Source of the DNA: Tritrichomonas musculus
Lineage: Eukaryota; Parabasalia; Tritrichomonadida; Tritrichomonadidae
Length of the DNA: 64,000 bases
Assembly: GCA_039105265.1 (NCBI GenBank)
Contig: JAPFFF010000004.1
Coordinates: forward strand, 6,057,501-6,121,500
Reading direction: 5' to 3'
Position numbers and translations under genes: made by a program. The notes beneath the pieces are model-generated. The model was given only the letters and a program-made list of their open reading frames with translations. It made no database searches and was not told the origin of the DNA. Positions 51,625 through 61,369 of this stretch are shown in pieces; the stretch's first letter is position 1; every line of letters starts with the position of its first letter.

Positions 51625-52461
51625 TTATTGAAAGTCAGCACCTTCGATGTATTTCTTATATTTGGTGATTTCACTCTTGATTAAGTCAGCTTTTCCTTCT
51701 GCGAAAGAAATGCACGGCTTTCCGAGGAACAAAAGCTTTGGCATTTCTTGAAGTTGAGAAACTTCGATGATGATTTTGGCGGCACGTTCTGGATCACCTG
51801 GCATTTTAGGACGGTTATCTGGAAGAGCTCTTTGATCATGCTGGCTTTGGTATGAAGGATCGATATGGGCAACGCATTTAATGTTTGTCTTGTTGTAGAA
51901 TTTGGTTTCGAAAGGACCTGGCTCTATTAATAAAACTTTTATATTGAATGGGGCAACTTCTTGAGCGAGAGCTTCGGTCACTGCAGATAATGCAGCCCTA
52001 GCAGCGCCATAAATTCCAGATAAGAATGGTGGAGTTAAAGCGGCAATCGAGGAAATATTGATAATCAAGCCTGATTTGGCAGCTCTCATGTAAGGAAGAA
52101 CGTTACGAACAACTTTATGAACTGAGAAACAGTTGACATTGAACATTGTTTGAACTTCATCAACTGTGAACTCTTCAACTTAGCCGATTGTGTCATAACC
52201 TGCACAATTAACGACAACATCGATTGTTTTGGCACTGAAATGCTTGAGTGCTTCATCAATTGCTTTCTTGACACTCTCTTCGCTGTTTAAATCGACTTCA
52301 AATGGCAAGAAATTGGCTCCTTTGTCTTGTCCAACAGCTTCAACTAAACGTGGGACACTTCTTGATGTAGCTGCGACTTTGTGATTAGCTGCCAAGAGTT
52401 GTTTGACAAGGCAATTTCCCATTCCTGATGATGTTCCTGTGAGAAACCACAATTGAGACAT
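51625..52461 (-). pseudogene. Short-chain dehydrogenase/reductase with one in-frame stop
   Basis: A single 279-codon minus-strand frame encodes a classical SDR: TGTSSGMG dinucleotide loop (8-15), NCAG (85-88), the catalytic Ser region NISS, and LAQEVAPFNIKVLLIEPGPF. One TAA (52180-52182, codon 94, right after NCAGYDTIG) interrupts it. The active-site YxxxK reads YGAAR (Tyr151...Arg155), so the catalytic Lys is Arg. SDRs reduce or oxidise carbonyl/hydroxyl groups with NAD(P). Codon use is richer in G+C than average here, as in well-expressed genes, which suggests a recently lost gene. TCATTTTTA (minus strand, 52480-52472) is a possible initiator. A sequencing error at the stop would still leave the altered Lys. 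Confidence 0.75.
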
Positions 52462-53037
52462 TTTCTTTAAATAAAAATGAAATGAAACAATATTATTTTT
52501 TAATGCATTCGTAATATTTGATAAACAATCATATAATTGGCTTCAATTTTTTTAACCTATCTCAATTTTGTCTGACTTTGAATAAAAAGCATTCAAAAAA
52601 ATATCGTATTTTTTGAATTGTGGTCTTATCAAAAAAATATCGGAAATTGAAATTACACATCATTTTCTCATTCTATTAATAAAGCATTTCTAACATTATT
52701 CTATGATCAAATCCATGAATTTAAATTAATATAATATCAAAAATACAATAGATACTCACTTAAAAGGAAAAACATGCATATATAAAATAGATGAAAAGAA
52801 TTTATTCAATGGTATAAATCTAAATCATTTAATGCACTTTCATTTATTCTCTAAAATTAATTTTCTTTACAGACTATTCGGTCCCTTTTTTTACAAATAT
52901 AAAACATTTTAAAACTATTTTATAGAGTTTTCTTTAATTCCAATTATTTATTATGAGATATACACTGAGAGAAAAAAGACTAAAAAAAAACAGAACTATA
53001 TTGTTTATTTTCACAAAATTGTTACACATAAAAAATA
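52462..53037. other. AT-rich intergenic DNA
   Basis: Apart from the initiator-like TCATTTTTA near 52472-52480 (minus strand) nothing is visible. It ends at the TA target of the Tc1/mariner element. Confidence 0.5.
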
Positions 53038-54556
53038 TAGTGGACGCAAAAACTTTTGAAAGAGAATTTGTTTAGTTTATTTTTTATTTATCATAAAAAG
53101 TTTAAGAAAATAAACATAACAAATTTGGCACGTTTTGATATCGTGAATCAAAGGAGAAAAGAATGATTTTAATATATATATCGATTTAAAGTATTTTTGA
53201 ATGCATATTTTTATAGTATCAATATATACAAATAATAATTTTATAAAATAAATATGAATTAAAATTTTGAAACATTTGAGATAAGATAAATTTATCATCC
53301 TTTATTGAATGAATTTATTCAATTATAAAATTTATATAAAAAAATCATTTTTTTATAATGTACAGTTTTAAATTGCCATCAAATATTAGAGATAGGTACG
53401 AATTGATATATAACGTTTTTTCATCTACAGGAAATATTGCAGAAACAGCAAAGATCCTACAAATCTCTGAAAATTCAGTCAGAAATGCTCGTAATTGGGT
53501 TAGTAATAACCGTCCAGATTTCAAAAAGAATGGAAGGCCCACCAAAATAACACCAAACATCAAATATTTTATAGCAATAAATACAATATTTTATCCTGAA
53601 ACATCATGCGAAACACTTGCATCATACATTAGAAATAATTTTCAAATCGAAATTAGTGAAACGACAATCAGAAATGAAAGGCATAAAATGCAATTTAAGT
53701 ATGGCCCAAAAATATTGAGACTTCCTTTAAATCAAATATCAATGTTAAATCGTCTGAATTTCTGCAATTGGTTTTTTACATCACATCTCAATCATCGAAA
53801 TATCATATATTCCGATGAAAGCTGGTTCGTATTAGGTCCTAATAATTACTATGTATGGAGATTGGATGGTGAATTTTATAATTCTGTCACTCAAAAAAGT
53901 GACGCACATCCACCGAAAGTGATGATTTGGGGTGGGATCGGTTTTAATTTTAAAACCGATCTCATCTTCTTCACAAAAGGTGTAACATCAGAAACCTATA
54001 TAAAAGAAGCAATTGTTGGATCACATTTAAAATATAGAGCCGATTTAGCATTTGGTCCTCAAAATTGGCTCCTACAAGAGGATAACGCTCGTCCTCATAC
54101 AGCTATTCATACTCAAAATTGTTTAAAAAAATTAAAAATTAATACACTACCAATTTGGCCTCCATATTCGCCCGATTTATCTCCAATTGAGATAATTTGG
54201 GCGATTATGAAGAGGCGCATTGAAAAGTATAAACCAACCAATTTGCAACAATTAATGCAAGTCATTAGTTATGTATGGAATCAACTGGATTATTTTACAA
54301 TCGATTGTCTTGTCGATTCATTTCCAATAAGACTTCAAAAATGTATTGAAAATAATGGAGATGAAGTACGCTTTAATTAGAATTAGAAATCTTTTTTATT
54401 AAATATTTTTATTTATTTTTTGATTATTTAAATTGCGCAAAAAGTTTTGAAAGAAACCGAAACTTTTTAATAAAAAACGATCGGATTTTTGAATGCAGAA
54501 AAGTGTCATAAATAGTTTTTGAATTTGATTTCTTTCAAAACTTTTTGCGCCCACTA
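53038..54556 (+). mobile_element. Tc1/mariner-type transposon, apparently complete
   Basis: TAGTGGACGCAAAAAC at the left end and, read inward, TAGTGGGCGCAAAAAG at the right end form inverted repeats of about 26 bp with two mismatches. TA lies on both sides (53036-53037 and 54557-54558), the usual TA target duplication. An extra copy of GCGCAAAAAGTTTTGAAAGA occurs inside the right end (from 54434), facing the terminal one. The single transposase ORF is intact, so this copy may be young. Confidence 0.88.
53358..54380 (+). CDS. Tc1/mariner-superfamily transposase
   Basis: The 340-residue protein has a helix-turn-helix DNA-binding region (about 20-110, including NIAETAKILQISENSV). The catalytic core has Asp153 (IIYSDESWF), Asp242 (QEDNARPHT) and Glu278 (SPDLSPIEIIW). 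The last two are 35 residues apart by my count, close to the DD34E of Tc1. WPPYSPDLSPIE is typical of the superfamily. It excises its own element and inserts it at TA. No stop or frameshift is present. TCATTTTTTTATA directly before the ATG looks like a host-type initiator carried by the element. Confidence 0.9.
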   Translation: MYSFKLPSNIRDRYELIYNVFSSTGNIAETAKILQISENSVRNARNWVSNNRPDFKKNGRPTKITPNIKYFIAINTIFYPETSCETLASYIRNNFQIEISETTIRNERHKMQFKYGPKILRLPLNQISMLNRLNFCNWFFTSHLNHRNIIYSDESWFVLGPNNYYVWRLDGEFYNSVTQKSDAHPPKVMIWGGIGFNFKTDLIFFTKGVTSETYIKEAIVGSHLKYRADLAFGPQNWLLQEDNARPHTAIHTQNCLKKLKINTLPIWPPYSPDLSPIEIIWAIMKRRIEKYKPTNLQQLMQVISYVWNQLDYFTIDCLVDSFPIRLQKCIENNGDEVRFN

Positions 54557-54674
54557 TATAACTGTTTCAAAAAAGTTTTATTTAATTATTTTGAAAGATT
54601 ATTTTTTAATTCAATTTTATCAAAAATTGAATTATTAAAAGAAATAGAATTTATAGCTTTCATAATATCATTTT

Positions 54675-54690
54675 TCATTTTTCCATTAAG
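54675..54690 (+). promoter_or_regulatory. Initiator-like TCATTTTTCCATTAAG
   Basis: Lies 2 nt before the ATG at 54693 and is close to the trichomonad Inr plus its downstream CATTA. It supports the chosen start. Confidence 0.5.
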
Positions 54691-54692
54691 AA

Positions 54693-55232
54693 ATGTTAAA
54701 CTTAAACATTCAATTACAGTCCATCTATCTTTCAAAAGAAATTGTTGGTGAATTTGATACTATTCGTGTCAGTATTACTACTGTTCCAGACGGACAGAAA
54801 CAAGCTCAAACATTTGAAGTCCGTGAAATGAAAAAAGCTCAACCAACATTCAAAATACAAATGAATGATCAGACAGAAAAAGTTATTATTGTGTTCCGAA
54901 AGAAAAACATTTTTGGAACCGATCATATAATTGCTTCCACCACTTTGAAATCAAAAGATATTCATATTTTCAAAGAACTTGTAAATAATGAGCATATGAA
55001 AATATCTATTTACGAGCCACTTCAAAATAATAATAGCAAAAACAATAATTCCAAAACTATTGCAAAGAAGAATCGACGAATTGTAGGAACAATGGAAATA
55101 GATTTTTCATTACATGAAGAATTTCATCGTCAGAAAATGAATGAAAACACATTTTCCAGAATTGATCCAATAATGTATAATCAAACAAGAGGAAATACAG
55201 ATTTTCTTTTCCAAGATCCAATTGCCAACTGA
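54693..55232 (+). CDS. Small C2-like domain protein
   Basis: The 179-residue product begins LNIQLQSIYLSKEIVGEFDT and continues with alternating strands (DTIRVSITTV, KVIIVFRKKN, KISIYEPLQ), which suggests a C2-like beta sandwich of about 120 residues. An Asn/Lys-rich linker and a short tail follow. Similar small N-terminal C2-like domains are common in trichomonad proteins of unknown role. No clear calcium-binding Asp set is visible. It starts 137 bp after the Tc1/mariner element. The family call is tentative, but the frame and initiator support a real gene. Confidence 0.55.
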   Translation: MLNLNIQLQSIYLSKEIVGEFDTIRVSITTVPDGQKQAQTFEVREMKKAQPTFKIQMNDQTEKVIIVFRKKNIFGTDHIIASTTLKSKDIHIFKELVNNEHMKISIYEPLQNNNSKNNNSKTIAKKNRRIVGTMEIDFSLHEEFHRQKMNENTFSRIDPIMYNQTRGNTDFLFQDPIAN

Positions 55233-55665
55233 TTTTGTTGTTTTATGTATTTATTAATAAATCATGAAAAAGCATTAACTGATAACTTTAATTTACTTTT
55301 AATGAAATGACAAAAAAAATTGTTTGATTATTAACTCTCTTCATGATTTTATTCTTTTGAACTCTTTTGAGACACTGTTGGCTCAAATTCTCTATAATAT
55401 GGTTATGTTATTTTAGTGAAAATGTTAAAGCCTGAGTTTTTTCAGTTTATTTTGATACAATTCATAAATAGTTATTATTAACATTTTTATATTATATTAA
55501 TTTTATAATATGAATTAAAAGCATTATAAATATCAAGATATATTTATTAAATAAATTCATATAAAATTCAAAAAATAAATAAAAAAAAAAAAAAAAAAAA
55601 TTAAGAAAAACTTAAACGAAAGCATTTTTTTACATTTTTAGATATAGTTGAAATAATAAAGTAAT
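55233..55665. other. AT-rich intergenic DNA
   Basis: Contains an A-run at about 55582-55600 and, at its end, the 9-bp target TAAAGTAAT (55657-55665). Confidence 0.5.
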
Positions 55666-57298
55666 GGTACTGAATAAGCAAAAGAGACTTTTTGTAAGGA
55701 CATTCAAATAATTGAATGCGAATAAATTTACCGCCAGACGCGGGGTTTCGGCTTCGCTCGATGCCCGCTAGGCGGTATGTAGCCTCGGTAAAAAATATGT
55801 AAAAATATAAAAAGATTAAAAATAATTTTATTTTTTAATTCTCAAAAAAAAAAAATGTATGGAAACTCTAAAAAAACGAAATAGAAATAATTAGTGGGTT
55901 TTAAATCATCATATTTTATAATATGTTTTTATATTGAATTTTATATTATTATAATAGCCATAAAATAATATATTTAAATTTTATTGTGAGATATATGCAA
56001 AATATATAAATTGAATAAATAAAAACTATTAAGTATTCAAAAATACGATTCAAGTAATCCATTATGTAAATCAATAAAAATTTATTATACATTGGAAATA
56101 TGAATGATTATAAAATGTTATATATATATTTATTTATTATAATTTAGGTTTCGAAAAATTAAATAAGATATTTGAAATTTAAACTCTGATTTTAATTTCA
56201 ATAAAATGTTATTAATTTTTTTGAATGATTACATACAATAATTTGAGAAAATAAAAATCTATCATTATTTTCATTGATAATGAGAAATTAAAATAGCTCA
56301 TACAATTATTTATGAATGCTTTATCAAAATATTTTTATACCTTTGAATTATGGATGAGTTTTTAATTTTGAATGCATTTGGAGATTTATAATTATATATG
56401 TATTTATTTGTAAATAATTTTTGTGTTTCATTATATATTTATTTTATCATATTTATATCATATATTTAATATAAATTCTATTTAAGAAATTGTTTTAATA
56501 AGATAAAAATAAATAATCCAAATTTTATACTCACAAAATATTTGAAGAGCTTTTATGTTAAAATTTGAACAAACATAAATATCCTAAAATAGAAACATAT
56601 TTAACCTAATTGGCTCGGTAAAACCTCATTATATTTTATATTATAAGGCATATGTTGTTTAGAGCTTGTAATAATATTCCAGTCTTTCCAGAAAATTCAA
56701 GATTTTTTGTGAGAACCAAAAAACGTGCTTATTCAAAAAAATGAATATTAAAATAAAATAGACGTTTATTTGAGAGGATTTGGTTTTCAAACATTTTTAT
56801 CTTTTTTTAATGGTTATATCAAGTTTCTTTGCCTCGATAAAAAACCATTAATTTTATTATATAATAACATATCCGAAAATTATATTAAACGGTTAAGCCA
56901 ATCTCTCCAGGAAAATCACATTTTTTTTTAGTCGTAAATTTATTTTATAATATCTTCATAATTTGTGAAATAATAAGTGATATAATATACAAACTAGCAT
57001 TCAAAAACAACGCAACATATGTTAAGCAAATACAAATCCACATATATGATGGTATCATGCAGATATTCCATTTTGATGAGAAAAAATTAATTGGTCTATA
57101 AAGTTAAATATATATAATACATCATAAGTATGATATGAATATTCAATGTTACCGACCAATATTTACTATTTAAAAAGATAAAAATATTTCAAAAAACATT
57201 CCATACATTTAAAAAAAAAAAATAATTGAGAGAAAAAATTATTTTCTTTCAATTATTTGAATGTCCTTACAAAAAGTCTCTTTTGATTATTCAGTACC
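55666..57298. mobile_element. 1,633-bp non-autonomous element, Mutator-like by its 9-bp target duplication
   Basis: Inverted repeats of 51 bp (55666-55716 and 57248-57298; 50 of 51 identical; start GGTACTGAATAA) are flanked on both sides by the perfect 9-bp direct repeat TAAAGTAAT (55657-55665 and 57299-57307). A 9-bp duplication is characteristic of Mutator-like elements. Near the left end is a GC-rich hairpin (55729-55791). The rest is very AT-rich with no ORF, so it needs a transposase in trans. Confidence 0.88.
55729..55791. other. GC-rich hairpin inside the 9-bp-TSD element
   Basis: TACCGCC (55729-55735) pairs with GGCGGTA (55771-55777), with an inner GCGGG/CCCGC stem. An outer TTACCG/CGGTAA pairing overlaps it. 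It shares its 3' half with the hairpin at 51411-51504. Confidence 0.65.
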
Positions 57299-58007
57299 TA
57301 AAGTAATTATTATATTTTAATATTTTATTTGTATATTATAAAAGAATGCTTCTAAAACCAGCGAAGGCAACTTTTCAAGCTTCTTTTAATTTGATCATAC
57401 TTTTTCAATGGATAATTCAAAAAAAGTTTTTTTTTTTTTTTTTACATTAAATATTTAAGATACAATCAAATCATATTTAACTTTTTTATTTTCTTATTAT
57501 TACAATAATTGAAAATAAAAAAATTATAAAATAAATTATTTGATTCTAAGATATAAAAACATATGTAAAAAATTGAGTTTTTTGAAAATTGTTAAGGTTA
57601 TTTTAATATTTTTCAAAATTAAAACAAATTACAATGGAATAGTAATATATTCATAAAAAAGATTATTTTAATGAAAAAAATTTTAAAGATTGTAATAAAA
57701 TCCTTCAAATTATTTTATTGTATAAAAAACTTATGAAAAGTTTAAAGCAACTTTTCAAATATTTCAATAAAATAATCTGGTAACTCTGAAAATTTGAGAA
57801 TATTCAACTTGAAAATCAATTCTCAAATTATGACAAGTGCTGCCAACTATGTTTTATCTGTATATTCATTCATTAAAACATATCCGCTTGAAAAACTTCT
57901 CGACGTTGGAAATCAATCGAAAGAAGGAAACCCGATTCCTAGTAGTATATATAAATGGCGTGATTATTTAACGTCCCTTCGGTCCGTCAAATAATCCCTC
58001 CATTTAC
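57299..58007. other. Intergenic DNA before the Polinton-like region
   Basis: AT-rich up to about 57780. A 66-codon plus-strand ORF (57794-57994) has ordinary composition but no recognisable domain and may be a relic. The left edge of the Polinton-like element could lie here. Confidence 0.4.
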
Positions 58008-58183
58008 GCCCTATTCAAGCCTATAAATGGCCTAAAATTGGTTGTTTTACAGCTTGTAGAAGACCCCGAGTTGAGGCCCTATTCAAGCCTATAAATGACC
58101 TAAAATTGGTTGTTTTACAGCTTGTAGAAGACCCCTTGTTGAGGCCCTATTCGAGCCTAAAATTGGTTGTTTTGAAGTTGTTG
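58008..58183. repeat. 68-bp tandem repeat, 2.5 copies
   Basis: Units begin at 58008, 58076 and 58144 with GCCCTATTC. They contain CTAAAATTGGTTGTTTTACA and CTTGTAGAAGACCCC. The third copy is shortened. The array lies between host-like DNA and the first Polinton ORF and may be subterminal to that element. Confidence 0.85.
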
Positions 58184-58209
58184 AGACAAAAAAATTATAT
58201 AAAAACTTT

Positions 58210-60435
58210 TTAATCAAATTTTGTATATTTAAAGTCATTTACTAACTTCTTTTCCTTTAGTTCTTTTTTGATTCTCATTCTGATTTCGCTAGCGTTGCGC
58301 TGTTCAAAGTCTCCCTTACCTTCATGTAATAGAGTTCTTCCAGCCTCCATAACAAATACACCACAATCATAATCATTATCTTGTTGTGGACACTCCACAT
58401 AGTAATATTCTAGTTTCTTTTTGAGTCCTTGATGAGTAATGAAAGCCTTAATATTTTGCTCTAATTCAGGATATTCATATCCGTCATTCATAGAATCATA
58501 TAACTCTATAGCGCCCGTCTTATATCGAATAACTATCAATACCCAATGTCCTGCCAACTCGCAAGGCCAATATATTTCGTCATATTTATTAAACTTTTGA
58601 GGACAAGCCTCTTTCATTATTAAATCCATAATTTCTTTTGCATTTAACTTCGGATATATTGGACATTTCTTTCTTGTAGCTAGGAGATAATATAAATTTG
58701 GAGCCAAAATAAGTATTTTTCCAGCTTTTTTAACCTTTTTGCCTTGCTTTTGTAGGAGCTGAAAATAGTCATTAATAACCATTTCTTCAATTGTATTGTT
58801 CATATTAAGAGAATAATATTCATCATCTCCTACTTTTTTTGGTATCGGCTTTAAGTTTTGGTTATATTCTACAGGATAATAATTATCTGGTAATTTTGAA
58901 TCATGGAATGGATTATAAAGAGGTCCGTAAACCTCTTGTGAAGGGGAACTTTTACGAGATGTTTTTGATGAAGTTTTTGATGAAGTCTTAGCAGAATTTT
59001 TGCGAGATGTCTTCTTTGATGCAAATGCTGAAACTTCTTCTACGTCTGATTCATGAGCTGATGTTTTGCTTGATGATTTAGCTGTTTCTTTAAAATATGG
59101 CATCAAATCCTTTAATATTTTTTCTCTATATGCTGGTATTTCGCTTGAATAGAACTCCTGATTTTCTTGTAGAATATAATATTGACAATGACGAAGAGTG
59201 AAAACTCCACAGTCAGACCCATTATTTTGATACGGTCCTTGAGCATGAGTTATTAACCAACCATTCTTTGTAGTATGTAATTTCTCTATCATCTTAAGGA
59301 CTGTTTTTTCGGCTTCAATATCTTTATGACCTTTCATTGAATCATGAATTATAATTTCTTTATTTTGTAGACTTATCAAGCAAAGTATATAATGAAGACC
59401 GTTATTTTCTCCAAGTTTGCTGCTTGAATGAGTAGTTATAGGGAATAAAATATCATAATACCAGTCTTTTAAGTCCTTATAGGTAGTTAATCTTGAGTCA
59501 ATATCTTGCATATCCTTTAATGTAAATTTCTTTCCGCATTTCCTTAATGCTTCCCAAAATATAGGTTTCAAAATTAAGATTCTATGTTTAATATTGTGGT
59601 CTTTAGCTAAACATTCTAAATAACGAATATAAGACCGAATAGTATTATCATCTAGCCATTCTCCAGGCTGAAGAGAATTCACATCTGACTTACTAATTCG
59701 AATACCAGAATAAGGAGCAGAAAGAGGCTTAAGTTCTCGAGAAGAAGATGATTTATACGGACTATCTTTTGGCCTCGTAGAATTTTCTGAAGACTTTGTA
59801 TTGAATAAATCTTCTAAGGAATAGTCAATTGGAGATTTTGGTTTTGAAGACTTTGATTTTGGCTTTTCTTCTTGTTTCTTTTTTTCTTTTGGCTTAGGTT
59901 CAGGTACAGGTTCAGGCATAGGAAGGGCATAATCATCATTTTCTTCATCAAGTTTGATAGATTTTTTATTGGATTTCTTAGGTTGGTCAGGACCGTCAGA
60001 GGAATCAGATAAAAAGTCCGAATCAGAATCGGTCCAGAAGGAAGGCTTATTTTGTGGTCCAATTTTCTCTGCGTATGTAGGGTCAGGAAGATAATCTCGA
60101 ACTAATCTGAAATACCCTCTAACAGCTCTTAAAGTACCATATTTTGGTATATATTTATATAATTCCATACTTCCATTCCTATTCTTGACTATAACTAATA
60201 AATATCCTGTTATTTTGACTTTCTTTTTACGAATTTCTTTTATATATTTTAGCAATATAATATTTGCAGTATCAGATAACCAATTATATTGACAAGATAA
60301 CTGCATAGTATTTTTATGGAAAACGGCTAAAGGATACCGAACTTGATTTGTCATCGCAGTAAGATTCTCTCTTAATATAGTATCTAAGGCAGGTTTAAAC
60401 TTTAAATAACCTCCAACAAACATGTATTTTGTCAT
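58210..60435 (-). CDS. Polinton protease with two Ulp1-like peptidase domains
   Basis: The 741-residue product has an N-terminal module of about 110 residues (MTKYMFVGGYLKF...) and a Ser/Lys/Pro-rich linker. A first Ulp1/adenain-type (C48-like) domain has HYILCLI, IIHDSM and NNGSDCGVFTLRH. After a second Ser/Thr/Lys linker comes a further domain of the same fold with GHWVLIVI, ELYDSM and DNDYDCGVFVMEA. Each has the ordered His, Asp, Gln and Cys of the family. Polinton proteases are thought to process capsid proteins, as in adenovirus. Two domains in one chain is unusual. It is divergent from the ORF at 60464 with a 28-bp gap, which must hold both promoters. Confidence 0.8.
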   Translation of the reverse strand: MTKYMFVGGYLKFKPALDTILRENLTAMTNQVRYPLAVFHKNTMQLSCQYNWLSDTANIILLKYIKEIRKKKVKITGYLLVIVKNRNGSMELYKYIPKYGTLRAVRGYFRLVRDYLPDPTYAEKIGPQNKPSFWTDSDSDFLSDSSDGPDQPKKSNKKSIKLDEENDDYALPMPEPVPEPKPKEKKKQEEKPKSKSSKPKSPIDYSLEDLFNTKSSENSTRPKDSPYKSSSSRELKPLSAPYSGIRISKSDVNSLQPGEWLDDNTIRSYIRYLECLAKDHNIKHRILILKPIFWEALRKCGKKFTLKDMQDIDSRLTTYKDLKDWYYDILFPITTHSSSKLGENNGLHYILCLISLQNKEIIIHDSMKGHKDIEAEKTVLKMIEKLHTTKNGWLITHAQGPYQNNGSDCGVFTLRHCQYYILQENQEFYSSEIPAYREKILKDLMPYFKETAKSSSKTSAHESDVEEVSAFASKKTSRKNSAKTSSKTSSKTSRKSSPSQEVYGPLYNPFHDSKLPDNYYPVEYNQNLKPIPKKVGDDEYYSLNMNNTIEEMVINDYFQLLQKQGKKVKKAGKILILAPNLYYLLATRKKCPIYPKLNAKEIMDLIMKEACPQKFNKYDEIYWPCELAGHWVLIVIRYKTGAIELYDSMNDGYEYPELEQNIKAFITHQGLKKKLEYYYVECPQQDNDYDCGVFVMEAGRTLLHEGKGDFEQRNASEIRMRIKKELKEKKLVNDFKYTKFD

Positions 60436-60463
60436 TGTTTATTTATATTTTTAAAAATTTTAA

Positions 60464-61090
60464 ATGACAGATTTAATTTTTCCTATAGAGAGTACGTTAT
60501 ACATTAAAAAAGGGATTGATAAAATTATAAAACATGAAGATAGAAAGTTATGGTTTCCTACTATCTTTTTGGACGGCGAAAAGGATGAAAATCCGAATGA
60601 TATATTTATTATTCAACAAGCAGCGATAACAAGAAAGTCAAGGAATCCTGGTAGAAAAACAAAACAAAAAAATAATGATGAAAATAAATATAGAATCTTT
60701 GTCGAAACTTTTGAATGGTATGATAAGAAAGAATTCTTAGATAGATTAAAGATTTTTGCCGAAGCATGTAAAAAGAAACATATTACTATTTTTGGTATGA
60801 TTTATGTTCATATAGGTTATTATGATAAAAAACTAAGATGTAATAAAACAGCAGAGACTCAAAAAATAGTTATTAAGAAAGGTAAAATTGTTCCTTCAAG
60901 AATTAGGATAACAGCAAGACAATGTCAAAATGTTATGCATAAAGATAATAGAGAATATAAAATCGAAGACCTTTATGAGCCTCCTCCAAATGGAACAAGC
61001 AATAGAGCTGAAACAGACGAGAATCTTTTTGATTATAACGATGATGGAGAAAGAGAACTTGAATATAACAACTTCGATATATCAAGATGA
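60464..61090 (+). CDS. Polinton-associated ORF with the shared module
   Basis: A basic protein of 208 residues, divergent from the protease gene. After a lysine-rich loop it has FEWYDKKEFLDRLKIFAEA and KKHITIFGMIYVHIG. Its layout (aromatic-Trp segment, helix, then I-x-G-x-x-Y-V strand) recurs in the protease N-terminus and in the minus-strand ORFs at 61370 and 61859. The function is unknown; a structural or DNA-binding role would suit a small Polinton protein. Confidence 0.55.
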   Translation: MTDLIFPIESTLYIKKGIDKIIKHEDRKLWFPTIFLDGEKDENPNDIFIIQQAAITRKSRNPGRKTKQKNNDENKYRIFVETFEWYDKKEFLDRLKIFAEACKKKHITIFGMIYVHIGYYDKKLRCNKTAETQKIVIKKGKIVPSRIRITARQCQNVMHKDNREYKIEDLYEPPPNGTSNRAETDENLFDYNDDGERELEYNNFDISR

Positions 61091-61352
61091 TGAAGAAAAT
61101 TATCAAGCCGCATTAGCGAACATCAAAAAAATACCAAAGAATAAAAAAGCCTTAAAGAATAAAACAAAGACGACAAAGAATAAAACAAAACAAACAAAAA
61201 AAGTAGTTGAAAAACAACAAGAAGTAGCCCAAGGAGATGATGACGACTTTTATAATCCAGATGAAGATAACTATTTCAGAGATACATCAAATACTGATGC
61301 GGATAGTGATGCTTTACTTAATGATATTATGGACTGGGTCAATAAAAATTAA
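60930..61352 (+). CDS. Polinton-associated ORF with Lys-rich and acidic C-terminus
   Basis: Overlaps the preceding ORF in another frame. The part beyond the overlap is a lysine-rich segment (KNKTKTTKNKTKQTKK) followed by an acidic one (DDDDFYNPDEDN) and a short helix. No enzymatic motif. Charged tails of this sort are common in nucleic-acid-binding structural proteins. The start codon is uncertain. Confidence 0.4.
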   Translation: MLCIKIIENIKSKTFMSLLQMEQAIELKQTRIFLIITMMEKENLNITTSIYQDDEENYQAALANIKKIPKNKKALKNKTKTTKNKTKQTKKVVEKQQEVAQGDDDDFYNPDEDNYFRDTSNTDADSDALLNDIMDWVNKN

Positions 61353-61369
61353 GAGAATCAATAAAAATT

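Noticed and set aside
57794-57994. A 66-codon ORF left of the Polinton-like region as a real gene
   Set aside because: It has no domain, no clear initiator and is short. It is mentioned only in the intergenic entry.
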